Made by a program: the position numbers and the translations under genes | Notes under the pieces: generated by a model | Databases searched by the model: none | Told to the model about the DNA's origin: nothing | The model's input: only the letters and a program-made list of their open reading frames with translations | Source: Nesterenkonia lutea | GTDB taxonomy: Bacteria > Actinomycetota > Actinomycetes > Actinomycetales > Micrococcaceae | Assembly: GCF_014873955.1 (NCBI RefSeq) | Contig: NZ_JADBED010000001.1 | Location: forward strand, 372,001 to 436,000 | Reading direction: 5' to 3' | DNA: 64,000 bases | Part shown: piece after piece, positions 54,766-63,414 of the stretch | How positions within the stretch are numbered: position 1 is the stretch's first letter | Layout: the number at the start of each line of letters is the position of its first letter

Positions 54766-55702
54766 GGCGGACTCCCGAGGTGGTGGAGTCTGCGCTCGAG
54801 GTCTCGGGCTGATCAGCGGGCACGTCGAGTCCGAGCAGTGCGACGGCGTTGTGCTTGAGGATCCGCGGCCGCACCTCGTCCTTGATCGGCAGCTCTGCAA
54901 AGGCGCCCAGCCATTTCTCCGGGGTGATCAGCGGGTAGTCGGTGCCGAAGAGCAGCTTGGACGAGAGGATGTTGTTCGCGCTGCGCACCAGGGCTGGTGG
55001 AAAGTACTTCGGTGACCAGCCGGAGAGGTCGATGTAGACGTTGGACTTATGCGTGGCGATGGAGATCGCCTCGTCCTGCCAGGGCACCGAGGGGTGCGCC
55101 ATGATGATCGGCAGCGCGGGGAAGTCCGCGGCGACGTCGTCGAGCAGCAGCGGGTTGGAGTACTTCAGCTTCAGCCCCGACCCGCCGGGGGTGCCTGCGC
55201 CCATCCCGTTCTGCCCGGTGTGGAAGATCAGCGGCAGACCGATCCCTTCCAGCGCCTCCCACAGCGGATAGTGCTGCGGGTCCGAGGGATCGAAGCCCTG
55301 CACCGTGGGGTGGAACTTGAAGCCGCGCACGCCCAGCTCCTCGGCCTGACGCTGCGCCTCGGTGATCGCCGCGCCCCCCATCCAGGGATCCACCGAGCCG
55401 AAGGGCAGCAGCACGTCGTTGTTGCGCAGACACCCCGCAACCAGATCATCGACCGAGTTGGGCGCGTGCTTCAGCTGGGTGCGCGCGTCCACGGTGAAGA
55501 CCACCGCCGCCATCCGATGCGCCCGGTACACCTCAGCGATGCGATCGATCGAGGGGGTGCGCTCCGCGGTTTTGAAGTACTTCGCGGAGGCCTCGAAGAA
55601 CACCTCGGGCAGGGCTCGGTGTCCGCTGGAGTCCATCTCCAGATGGACATGGGTGTCCACGGCTTCGATGGCCTGCACGTCGATGGCGGATCGGTATCGC
55701 AT
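54758..55702 (-). CDS. phdC: Amidohydrolase-family metal-dependent hydrolase (ACMSD-like TIM barrel)
   Basis: A 314-residue protein with metal ligands in VDTHVHLEMD (HxH), His in IIMAHPSVPW and Asp in LLFGTDYPLITPEKW. No thiolase is present in the cluster. In the C. glutamicum phd pathway the equivalent gene is thought to cleave the 3-oxoacyl-CoA by hydrolysis, releasing the benzoate directly. That role is taken from memory of the cluster and is not proved by the sequence. Decarboxylase activity is the main alternative. Confidence 0.72.
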   Translation of the reverse strand: MRYRSAIDVQAIEAVDTHVHLEMDSSGHRALPEVFFEASAKYFKTAERTPSIDRIAEVYRAHRMAAVVFTVDARTQLKHAPNSVDDLVAGCLRNNDVLLPFGSVDPWMGGAAITEAQRQAEELGVRGFKFHPTVQGFDPSDPQHYPLWEALEGIGLPLIFHTGQNGMGAGTPGGSGLKLKYSNPLLLDDVAADFPALPIIMAHPSVPWQDEAISIATHKSNVYIDLSGWSPKYFPPALVRSANNILSSKLLFGTDYPLITPEKWLGAFAELPIKDEVRPRILKHNAVALLGLDVPADQPETSSADSTTSGVRHA

Positions 55703-55765
55703 CGGTGGCTCCTCTCCTTGTCTCGACTGGGTCTCGGGCTGGGCTGGCTAGGGTCAGAGAGCTGG

Positions 55766-56689
55766 CTAGCTGGTCGGCTGCAGCTCGGCGGGAAGCTCCG
55801 GCATGGATTCGCCCACCGACTGCAGGTTCGTGTCGAGGATCTCGCGCCCCTTGTCCATCAGCGTCGCGTAGTCCCACCCGCCGTCGTGGTACTCCGAGAC
55901 CACGGGTTCGGGGTGGCTCCAGATCTGCAGGCGGTCTCCGCCTGCGCCGATGACCTGGCCGGTGACGCCCTCGACCGCGTCGGAGGCCAGGAAGGCGACG
56001 ACGCCGGCCGCATCCTGTGCCGTGCCGAAGCCGAGCTCCTTGCGGAAGAAGTCCGGCATGGGCTCACCCTGCTCCTCGGCCTGAACCGCCTTCTGGAAGT
56101 AGGGCACGGTCTTGGTCATCGCGGTCGCAGCCACCGGGATGACCGCGTTGACGCTCACGCCCGCACGTTTCATCTCCAGCGCCCAGGTGCGCACCATGCC
56201 GACGATCCCGGCCTTGGCGGCGGCGTAGTTGGTCTGTCCGAAGTTGCCGCGCTGGCCGGTGGGGGAGCCGATGCAGACGATCCGGCCTGCTACGCCCTCG
56301 GCCTTGAAGTGGCCGAACGCCGCACGCACGCAGGTGAAGGTGCCCTTGAGGTGGACGTTGATGACGGCGTCGAAGTCCTCGTCGGACATCTTCAGCAGCG
56401 ACTTGTCGCGCAGGATGCCGGCGTTGGTGACCAGGATGTCGAGGCGTCCGAAGGTGTTCACCGCCGCCTCCACGAGCTTCTCGGCGGTCTCGGTGGACCC
56501 CACGGGTGCCACCACGGACACGGCCTTGCCGCCGTCGGCCTCGATCGACGCCACTGCTGCATCAGCGGTGGCCTGATCCACGTCGTTGATGACCACGCTG
56601 GCCCCCTGGGCGGCGAGCTCCCGGGCGTACGCCAGGCCCAGTCCTGCTCCGGAACCGGTCACGATGGCTACCTTGTCCTGCAACGACAT
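55766..56689 (-). CDS. phdB: Short-chain dehydrogenase (3-hydroxyacyl-CoA dehydrogenase type)
   Basis: A 307-residue SDR with the NAD motif VTGSGAGLGLAYA, NAG in LVTNAGILRDKS, Ser in CIGSPTG and Tyr/Lys in NYAAAKAG. A C-terminal extension of 60 residues resembles the HSD17B4-type enzymes of beta-oxidation. Start is ATG 56689 after AGGAGAG. It is the first gene of the minus-strand run divergent from the MarR gene. It should oxidise the 3-hydroxyacyl-CoA made by the MaoC hydratase. Confidence 0.78.
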   Translation of the reverse strand: MSLQDKVAIVTGSGAGLGLAYARELAAQGASVVINDVDQATADAAVASIEADGGKAVSVVAPVGSTETAEKLVEAAVNTFGRLDILVTNAGILRDKSLLKMSDEDFDAVINVHLKGTFTCVRAAFGHFKAEGVAGRIVCIGSPTGQRGNFGQTNYAAAKAGIVGMVRTWALEMKRAGVSVNAVIPVAATAMTKTVPYFQKAVQAEEQGEPMPDFFRKELGFGTAQDAAGVVAFLASDAVEGVTGQVIGAGGDRLQIWSHPEPVVSEYHDGGWDYATLMDKGREILDTNLQSVGESMPELPAELQPTS

Positions 56690-56767
56690 AGTCTCTCCTC
56701 TGGTACGGCCACCTGTGTGGCCATGCGGCCTATGCTTACTGTGATACATCTCACTTGATAATATTGA

Positions 56768-56781
56768 GAAAGTCAATGATT
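56768..56781. promoter_or_regulatory. Candidate operator of the MarR regulator, divergent promoter copy
   Basis: GAAAGTCAATGATT; AAGTCAATGATT at 56770-56781 recurs exactly at 60323-60334 in front of the ABC importer genes. It is in the AT-rich gap between the SDR and MarR genes, next to TTGATAATATTGAG. Confidence 0.5.
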
Positions 56782-56833
56782 TGTCTTCTCATCCGCCTAA
56801 CCCCTCTCCTGAGGGCCTCTGCTAGGAGTCTCC

Positions 56834-57343
56834 ATGCCCCCCTCGACCCCTGCTGCCTCCACCGCATCCGGTGCGGCGCCGCTCTCGGTGCAGCCGGACC
56901 GTGCCGGTGACGCCGAGGGCCGCTTTCAGGCGACACCGCTGGCCCGAGAGGTTGCCTTCCTCACCGCCCGCGCCCGCGTCCGGGGCAACGCCCTGGCCAA
57001 CGAGCTGCTCAGCGACCTGGACCTCAAGGTGCGCCCCTTTGCGGTGCTCGCCATGGCCTGCTCGGGGACCAACCCCTCACAGCGAGAGCTCGGCGACTTT
57101 CTGGACCTGGACCCGAGTCAGGTGGTGACCCTGGTCGACCGGCTCGAGGAGCGCGGCGCCATCCGCCGAGAGCCGGACCCGCGCGACCGACGATCCAAGA
57201 TCCTCGTGGCCACAGAGTCAGGGCAGCAGCTCCACGCCCAGGCCGCCGAGCGGACCCGGAAGGCAGAGGAGCAGACCCTGCAGGCCCTGACCTCCGCAGA
57301 ACGAGACCAGCTGCGCGAGCTGCTTGCCCGGGTCGTCTACTGA
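56834..57343 (+). CDS. phdR: MarR-family regulator (PhdR-like)
   Basis: A 169-residue MarR winged-helix protein: LKVRPFAVLAMAC, SQRELGDFLDLDPSQVVTLVDRLEERG and the wing REPDPRDRRSKIL. About 35 N-terminal residues are extra and disordered. AGGAG precedes the ATG. It is divergent from the SDR gene, as phdR is in C. glutamicum, where the repressor is released by phenylpropanoyl-CoA. Its likely operators are the shared 12-bp motifs upstream and at 60323. Confidence 0.78.
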   Translation: MPPSTPAASTASGAAPLSVQPDRAGDAEGRFQATPLAREVAFLTARARVRGNALANELLSDLDLKVRPFAVLAMACSGTNPSQRELGDFLDLDPSQVVTLVDRLEERGAIRREPDPRDRRSKILVATESGQQLHAQAAERTRKAEEQTLQALTSAERDQLRELLARVVY

Positions 57344-57373
57344 ACCGAGCGCAGGATCGTTCCGCGCAGAGGC

Positions 57374-58282
57374 CTAGGAGGGTGTCAATGAGTCCTCCGG
57401 GCGGAAGCCTTTCTTCGCCAGCTGGATCTGTTCATAGACATGGTGACGCAGCTCGGCGAAGCGCTGCGAGGAGCGCGTCTCGAGCTGATCGCGCTCCGCC
57501 GGCAGGTCCACCAGCACGTCCTCCTGGATGACCGTGGGCGAGGAGGACAGGATGATGACACGTTCGCCCAGGTAGACCGACTCATCGATGTCATGGGTCA
57601 CGAAGAGCACCGAGACGCCGAGCTTCTTCCAGATGCCGCGGACCAGGTCTTCCAGGTCCGCGCGGGTCTGTGCGTCCACCGCGGCGAAGGGCTCGTCCAT
57701 CAGCAGCACCTCGGGCTGGTAGGCCACGGCGCGGGCGATGGCCACACGCTGCTGCATCCCGCCGGAGAGCTGCCACGGGTAGGACTTCGGAACATGGGAC
57801 AGGCCGACGGCCTCCAGCGCCTCGGCCACCACCTCACGTCGGGCAGTCTTGTCCATCCCCTGGTTCTTCAGCGGAAGCTCCACGTTCTCCGCCACGCGCA
57901 GCCAGGGGAACAGCGAGCGGCCGTACTCCTGGAAGACCACCGCCATGGACTTGGGCGGGCCGGTGACCTTCTCACCGTGCAGCGTCACCTCCCCGGCGGT
58001 GGGGGCCATCAGCCCCGAGATGCATTTGAGCAGCGTGGTCTTGCCTGAGCCCGAGGGTCCCACCAGGCACGCGAGCTGGCCCTTGGGCAGGTCGAAGGTG
58101 AGGTTTCGCACGGCCTCGATGTCTCCGCCGTCGGTGTGGTAGACCTTCTTCAGATTCTGCACCGAGAGCATGGGCTGCTCACCGGGCATGGTCCTGCCGA
58201 CCGGGATCCTCCCATCGGGAGTGTCCTGGACGCTGGACTGGCTGATCACGGGATTGGTGGGCTGTGAGTGTGCGGAGGTCAT
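57374..58282 (-). CDS. NitT/TauT-type ABC transporter ATPase
   Basis: A 302-residue ATPase with Walker A LVGPSGSGKTTLLKC, Q-loop VVFQEYGRSLFPWL, signature QLSGGMQQRVAIARA, Walker B VLLMDEPFAAVD and switch His in VTHDIDE. The first 37 residues are extra. It energises the two permeases encoded upstream. Substrate by context is a phenylpropanoid or other aromatic acid; nitrate- and sulfonate-type transporters share the family. Confidence 0.9.
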   Translation of the reverse strand: MTSAHSQPTNPVISQSSVQDTPDGRIPVGRTMPGEQPMLSVQNLKKVYHTDGGDIEAVRNLTFDLPKGQLACLVGPSGSGKTTLLKCISGLMAPTAGEVTLHGEKVTGPPKSMAVVFQEYGRSLFPWLRVAENVELPLKNQGMDKTARREVVAEALEAVGLSHVPKSYPWQLSGGMQQRVAIARAVAYQPEVLLMDEPFAAVDAQTRADLEDLVRGIWKKLGVSVLFVTHDIDESVYLGERVIILSSSPTVIQEDVLVDLPAERDQLETRSSQRFAELRHHVYEQIQLAKKGFRPEDSLTPS

Positions 58283-58394
58283 CTCCGGGTCCCTTCTCTT
58301 GTGAAGCTCTGGTCAGTGAGGTTCTGGCCGGTGCGGCTCTTGTCGATCCAGCCCGGCAGGTGCTGCCCGGCCGCAGATGCATGTGTCGCGGCCC

Positions 58395-59168
58395 TCAGGC
58401 AGACTGCTCGATCTCGCGCAGCCCGTGGTACCAGCCCAGGATCCAGCGCTCGGCGAACTGGAAGAGGAAGGAGAGCACGACGCCGATCAGGCCCAGCAGG
58501 ACGATGCCCGACCACATCTCTGGAATGGCGAAGGAGCGCTGGAACTGGACGATGGCGAAGCCGAGACCCTCGGTCGAGGCGAACATCTCCGAGATCACCA
58601 TCAGGATCAGCGCGATGGAGAGTGACTGCCGGATGCCGGCCATGATCTGCGGCATGGCAGAGGGCAGGATCAGGTACCGCACGCTGTTGACCTTGGTCAT
58701 CCCATAGGTGCGGCTGGTGTCGGCAAGGACCTCGTCCATCGAGCGCACACCTTCGATGGTGTTGAGCAGGATCGGCCAGACCGCGCCGAGCACGATCACC
58801 GAGACCTTCATCTCGTCACCGATGCCGATGAGCAGCATGATCACTGGAATGAGCACCGGGGGCGGGATGGCGCGGAAGAACTCCAGAGTGGGTTCGAGCA
58901 GGGCCCGCAGCCAGCGGAAGGAGCCGATGAACAGTCCGGCGACGATCCCGATCACGATGGAGAGGACGATGCCGATCATCAGCCTGCCCAGCGAGGGGAA
59001 GACGTCGCTGATGAAGCGTTCGCTGGTCCAGGTCTCGATGAAGGTCTCCACCAGCAGCTGGGGAGTGGGGATGAAGAAGTTCGCCTCGCCCAGGGATCCG
59101 AGGAACCAGATGAAGAGCAGGATCAGCGGCAGAGCCACGATGTTGAAGAAACTGCGGAGATATTTCAT
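58395..59168 (-). CDS. ABC transporter permease, NitT/TauT family (second)
   Basis: A 257-residue membrane protein with about six helices and the EAA loop in VLADTSRTYGMTKVNSVRYL, which docks to the ATPase. Its start overlaps the stop of the first permease in an ATGA. A 112-base gap separates it from the ATPase gene. Confidence 0.9.
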   Translation of the reverse strand: MKYLRSFFNIVALPLILLFIWFLGSLGEANFFIPTPQLLVETFIETWTSERFISDVFPSLGRLMIGIVLSIVIGIVAGLFIGSFRWLRALLEPTLEFFRAIPPPVLIPVIMLLIGIGDEMKVSVIVLGAVWPILLNTIEGVRSMDEVLADTSRTYGMTKVNSVRYLILPSAMPQIMAGIRQSLSIALILMVISEMFASTEGLGFAIVQFQRSFAIPEMWSGIVLLGLIGVVLSFLFQFAERWILGWYHGLREIEQSA

Positions 59169-60214
59169 GCCGCCACCTCCGTGCGGACCGAGGAATGCCA
59201 GGACAGGATCTTGCGCTCGATGATCCGCATGACCAGGTTGATCAGGACTCCGAGCAGGCCGGTGGCGAGCACCAGGGCGTACATGGAGACGTAGTTTCCG
59301 CCGGACTGGGCCCGGCTGATCTCAGCCCCCAGGCCAGGGGTGCCGATGATCAGCTGCGCCGTGATCGCCAGGATCAGCGCCACTGCGGCGGCGAGTCGGA
59401 CTCCTGTCATCACATAGGGAAGCGCCGTGGGAAAGGTGACGTAGCGCATGCGGGCGAAGGGCCCGAGGCCGTAGGAGCGGGCGGTGTTCATCGCCACGGC
59501 ATCGACGTCGGCGACCCCGTAGAGCACCTGGATCAGCACCTGCCAGAAGCAGGCGTAGACGATCAGCATCAGCGAGGACTCGATGCCCACACCGAAGAGC
59601 AGCACGGCCAGCGGAATCAGGGCGACCGAGGGGACCGGACGCAGAAACTCGATGGTGGAGTTCGTGAACCGCCGCAGGAAGGTCGAGGAACCGATCACGA
59701 AGCCCAGCACCGTGGCCAGCACCACCGCGATGATCATGCCCAGTGCCCAGGCCCACATGGTGTCGGCCACCGCGACCCAGAAGTCGGTCAATCCGAAGTT
59801 GGTGATCAGCCCGCCGATGGCCTGCGAGGCAGGAGGCATGAAGCGCTCGTTGACCAGGCCGGTCAGCGGCAGCAGCTCCCAGGTCAGCAGCATGCCGAGC
59901 ACGCCGGCGGCGCCCAGGAGCTTGGTGCTGAGTCCGCGTCGCCGTCGTCGTCGGGCTCGGCCGGGACCGGAGGTGGTGGCTCGCCCGGTGGCGCCGCTCT
60001 GCGCCACCGAGGACAGCGGGGCGGCGGGGTCTGGACGGGTGGGGATGTCCAGCGCGGCCGAGGTCGAGACATTTGTGTGACGTCGGATGTCACCCCCGCG
60101 ACGGTCCGCGGCGGCAGAGGCCTCCCACCGGTGGAGTCGGTGGGCCTCCTCATCCCGGCTGCGTCGTGCCTCGCCGCGGGACCTGGGTCCCGGGCCTGAG
60201 CGCTCATCGGTCAT
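59165..60214 (-). CDS. ABC transporter permease, NitT/TauT family (first)
   Basis: A 349-residue permease. The membrane part begins near residue 100 and has the EAA loop AMNTARSYGLGPFARMRYV. The first 95 residues are hydrophilic and Arg/Pro-rich, unusual for the family; a downstream start may be the real one, but no better ribosome binding site was identified. First gene of the importer operon. Confidence 0.85.
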   Translation of the reverse strand: MTDERSGPGPRSRGEARRSRDEEAHRLHRWEASAAADRRGGDIRRHTNVSTSAALDIPTRPDPAAPLSSVAQSGATGRATTSGPGRARRRRRRGLSTKLLGAAGVLGMLLTWELLPLTGLVNERFMPPASQAIGGLITNFGLTDFWVAVADTMWAWALGMIIAVVLATVLGFVIGSSTFLRRFTNSTIEFLRPVPSVALIPLAVLLFGVGIESSLMLIVYACFWQVLIQVLYGVADVDAVAMNTARSYGLGPFARMRYVTFPTALPYVMTGVRLAAAVALILAITAQLIIGTPGLGAEISRAQSGGNYVSMYALVLATGLLGVLINLVMRIIERKILSWHSSVRTEVAA

Positions 60215-60322
60215 CTGCGACTCCCTTGTGCAAGGTCGTTCCGAGCCTCACACCGAGATCAACCTCGGTGTGACGTGGAACACATCAGGCTCAGCATATG
60301 CCTATGGATCCAATAGTTCAAG

Positions 60323-60334
60323 AAGTCAATGATT
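60323..60334. promoter_or_regulatory. Candidate operator of the MarR regulator, importer copy
   Basis: AAGTCAATGATT is identical to 56770-56781. Here the overlapping TCAATGATTGA is a perfect palindrome of 5-base arms, and TTGAGATAGTCAA follows. It lies 109 bases upstream of the first permease gene. The remaining part of 60215-60454 holds only a weak 8-bp inverted repeat (GGCGGATT at 60371 with AATCCGCC at 60421), possibly the terminator of the convergent side. Confidence 0.5.
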
Positions 60335-60454
60335 GAGATAGTCAAGTAAGGCCCCCCGCCCGCGCTGGGAGGCGGATTCTCCGAGCAGCCGCGGCCTTGG
60401 AGCCGATCAGATGCCCGGACAATCCGCCCCTCGACGACGGGGTCGACGGGGGCC

Positions 60455-62311
60455 TCAGCGGAGGAAGAGCTTCTTCATCCGGTAGGTCGTCACGGCGAGT
60501 CCGATGACGATCATGACCAGGTAGTAGCCGATATGGGCGAGGGTGAGGGCGCCGAAGTCCCAGAAGGCGATGTCACGCATCAGCTCCACCCCGTGCCAGA
60601 GCGGCAGCGCCTGGATCACGACCTGGACTCCGGCGGGGTAGACGCTGATCGGGAACAGCGTGGCCGAGAACAGGAACATCGGGATCAGGACCATCATCAT
60701 CCAGTCCATCTGCTGGAAGCGGGTCATGAACGAGGTCACCGCCATGCCCACCGAGGCGAAGCCCAGCGCGATGAACAGCGCCGCGCACCACATCAGCACG
60801 GCCGCCAGCGGGTCGACGAGTCCGCCGAGGATCAGCACGCCGAGGAAGCCCAGGGCGTAGATGCCGCCGCGGAACAGGGCGAGGCAGATCTCGCCCACGG
60901 CCACATCCACCGGTCCCAGGGACGTGGACATCATCGTGCGGTAGAGCTTGGTGATCTTGAGCTTGAAGAACACGTTCCAGGTGGAGTCGAAGATCGCACC
61001 GTTCATCGCCGAGACGGCCAGCAGCGCGGGCGCGATGAAAGCGGCATAGCTGATGGTTCCACCGCCGTCGAGGCCCACCTGATCGGCCTCGACGCTGGCG
61101 ATCATCGGAGAGATGCCCAGTCCGAACGAGGTCAGGAACAGCACCGGCTCCAACAGCCCGGAGAGGAACATGACCCCGCGATTGTTCCTGATCGCCGTGA
61201 GTCCACGACCGAACACGGCACGGATGTTGCCCGAGTAGTAGTTGGCACCGAGACCGCTCCGGAACGTGCTGCGGGGCGGCGTCGGCAGAGCAGCTGAACT
61301 GCTGTGGGGCTCCGTCGCATCTGAACTGCCCCGTGCGGCCGCTGAGCGTTCGACGTCGGCCGCGTCCCTGGCGGCCATGCGGGTCTGTCTGCGCGCATCG
61401 GCCCTGGCGCCGGGAGTGCGCCCGCGCCATTCCTCCAGTCCCAGCCTGCGGGTGAAGACCCTGACGGTGATCAGCCATCCGCCGGCGGTGATCGCGAGCA
61501 GGTAGGCCACATGGACCAGGATCAGCCACATCGGGGTCGGCTGGGAGAACGCCAGCACCCGGCCCAGCTCATTGGCGTGCCAGATCGGCGAGAACCAGCC
61601 GATGACCTGCAGGAACCCCGGCAGATTCGTCAGCGGATAGAACGTCCCTGAGAAGAGGAAGAGCGGCATGATGACGAAGCGCTGGATCAGCGACATCTGC
61701 CCCTTCTCATCGCGGAGAGTGGAGACATAGGCCATGATCGGCAGGCCGATGGCCAGTCCGCCCAGCAGCGCGCTGGCGATCTGCAGGACGGCCAGCGGCG
61801 AGCTGACGGCGCCGAAGAGGTGCAGCACGAGCGTGAAGATTCCTGCGTGGACGGCGAAGCGGACGCTCACAGCGAGGATGTGGCCCGAGGCGATCTGTCC
61901 CGGACTCAGCGGGGAAGCCTGTGCGCCGTAGTAGAAGCGTCGCCATTTGAAACCCTCCATGACGGGGAAGGTGAACTCGATGCCCGCGGCCATCGCGACC
62001 GTGGAGGCGAGGACGGCAGGTCCGATGTACATCAGATAGCTGCTCGCCCCGTACTGGGTGAAGTCGCCTCCCTCGCCCACCAGCACCCCGAGGCCGAGGC
62101 CCATCGCCAGGATGTACATGATCGGCTGACTGATCGAGGAGAACAGGATGACCCCGCCATAGGCGCGCATTCCGCGCAGCGTGCGTTCAGCCTGGTGCAG
62201 GGCGCCGAGGCGGCGGACACCTCCGGCGAGGGCCTGCTTGTCGGCCGCCGGGCCGAGGGGCGAGTCGGCGCGGGAAGCCGTGTCAGTCCTGCTGCGCACC
62301 TGCTCAGTCAA
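60455..62311 (-). CDS. ABC-2-type transporter permease, two domains fused
   Basis: A 618-residue protein made of two complete six-helix ABC-2 (DrrB/NodJ-like) permease domains, about 30-285 and 365-618. They are joined by a hydrophilic linker of about 70 residues rich in Arg, Ala and Ser. Each half has the typical segments, for example MPLFLFSGTFYPLTNLP in the first and IPMFLFSATLFPISVYP in the second. Usually two separate subunits or a homodimer are used. It overlaps the ATPase gene by 8 bases. Drug or lipid export is likely. Confidence 0.88.
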   Translation of the reverse strand: MTEQVRSRTDTASRADSPLGPAADKQALAGGVRRLGALHQAERTLRGMRAYGGVILFSSISQPIMYILAMGLGLGVLVGEGGDFTQYGASSYLMYIGPAVLASTVAMAAGIEFTFPVMEGFKWRRFYYGAQASPLSPGQIASGHILAVSVRFAVHAGIFTLVLHLFGAVSSPLAVLQIASALLGGLAIGLPIMAYVSTLRDEKGQMSLIQRFVIMPLFLFSGTFYPLTNLPGFLQVIGWFSPIWHANELGRVLAFSQPTPMWLILVHVAYLLAITAGGWLITVRVFTRRLGLEEWRGRTPGARADARRQTRMAARDAADVERSAAARGSSDATEPHSSSAALPTPPRSTFRSGLGANYYSGNIRAVFGRGLTAIRNNRGVMFLSGLLEPVLFLTSFGLGISPMIASVEADQVGLDGGGTISYAAFIAPALLAVSAMNGAIFDSTWNVFFKLKITKLYRTMMSTSLGPVDVAVGEICLALFRGGIYALGFLGVLILGGLVDPLAAVLMWCAALFIALGFASVGMAVTSFMTRFQQMDWMMMVLIPMFLFSATLFPISVYPAGVQVVIQALPLWHGVELMRDIAFWDFGALTLAHIGYYLVMIVIGLAVTTYRMKKLFLR

Positions 62312-63281
62312 CGAGGCTCCTGCCGGTCAGCCGCAGGAAGACGTCCTCCAGTGATGACCGGCGGACGAGCGAGGTGACCGGGCGCAGCCCCGCCGCGTGG
62401 ATGCGCTCCAGCGCAGACTCGGCAGAGGCCGCATAGACCAGCAGTCGGTCCGGAAGGACCTCGACATGGCTGAACCCCATGCCGCCGTCGGAACCAGCAC
62501 CGCCGGGATCCTCCGCGGAGAGCAGCGTGGTGAGCTGCTCCGCCTGCTGCTGGTTGCGGTCCAGACCGAAGCGCAGCTCGAGGACCTCGCGGGTGGAGTG
62601 CTCGCGGATGAGTGCGGAGGGGGAGCCTTCTGCCATGATTCGTCCCTGGTCGACCACGATCAGGCGCTCGCAGAGCTGCTCGGCCTCATCCATATGGTGA
62701 GTCGTCAGCACCAGCGTGGTGCCGGATTCGCGCAGTCGGAACAGCCGGTCCCAGAGGATGTGGCGCGCCTGCGGGTCCAGGCCCGTGGTGGGCTCGTCCA
62801 GAAGCAGGATCTCAGGCTCGTTGACCAAGGCGCGCGCGATGGTGAGCCGGCGCTTCATTCCTCCGGAGAGGTCCTCCACCCGGGAGGTGGCCTTATGGGT
62901 GAGCTGCGCGAATTCCAGCAGCTCCTCGGTCTTCGTGTTCAGCCAGCGGCGAGGCAGGCCGAAGTACCGGCCGTACATGATGATGTTCTCGCGGACGCTG
63001 AGCTCTTCGTCGAGGTTGTCCTGCTGGGGGATCACTCCGAGCCGTGCGCGGACCTCGGGCCCGTTCTTCTCCGGGTCCAGCCCGGCCACGGACATGGTTC
63101 CGCCGGTGCGGGCGGCCACGGCGGCGATCATGCGCATGGTGGTGGACTTGCCCGCTCCATTGGGACCCAGCAGCCCGAAGGACTCCCCGCGGTTCACCGT
63201 GAAATCGATCCCGTCCACTGCGGTGAAATCTCCATAGCGCTTGGTCAGACCTGTGGCGCGGATCGCGTGTTCGACGGGCAT
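62304..63281 (-). CDS. DrrA/NodI-type ABC exporter ATPase
   Basis: A 325-residue ATPase: Walker A LLGPNGAGKSTTMRM, signature DLSGGMKRRLTIARA, Walker B ILLLDEPTTGLD, switch TTHHMDEAEQLCERL and a DrrA-like C-terminal domain. The ATG at 63281 fits the family start (MPVEHAIRATGLTKRYG). No clear ribosome binding site precedes it, and TACACT lies nearby, so the transcript may be leaderless. It works with the fused permease encoded downstream. Confidence 0.9.
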   Translation of the reverse strand: MPVEHAIRATGLTKRYGDFTAVDGIDFTVNRGESFGLLGPNGAGKSTTMRMIAAVAARTGGTMSVAGLDPEKNGPEVRARLGVIPQQDNLDEELSVRENIIMYGRYFGLPRRWLNTKTEELLEFAQLTHKATSRVEDLSGGMKRRLTIARALVNEPEILLLDEPTTGLDPQARHILWDRLFRLRESGTTLVLTTHHMDEAEQLCERLIVVDQGRIMAEGSPSALIREHSTREVLELRFGLDRNQQQAEQLTTLLSAEDPGGAGSDGGMGFSHVEVLPDRLLVYAASAESALERIHAAGLRPVTSLVRRSSLEDVFLRLTGRSLVD

Positions 63282-63414
63282 GAGGTGCAGTGTACTCGGG
63301 CGCCCGAGACCCCTGGGGTCTGTCAAGGGTTCATCCTCAAGAGCGATGTGTCCTGCGCCGTCATCCGGGAGAATGAGTGACAAGTGAACACCCCTCTCCG
63401 ATGAAAGGTCATCT

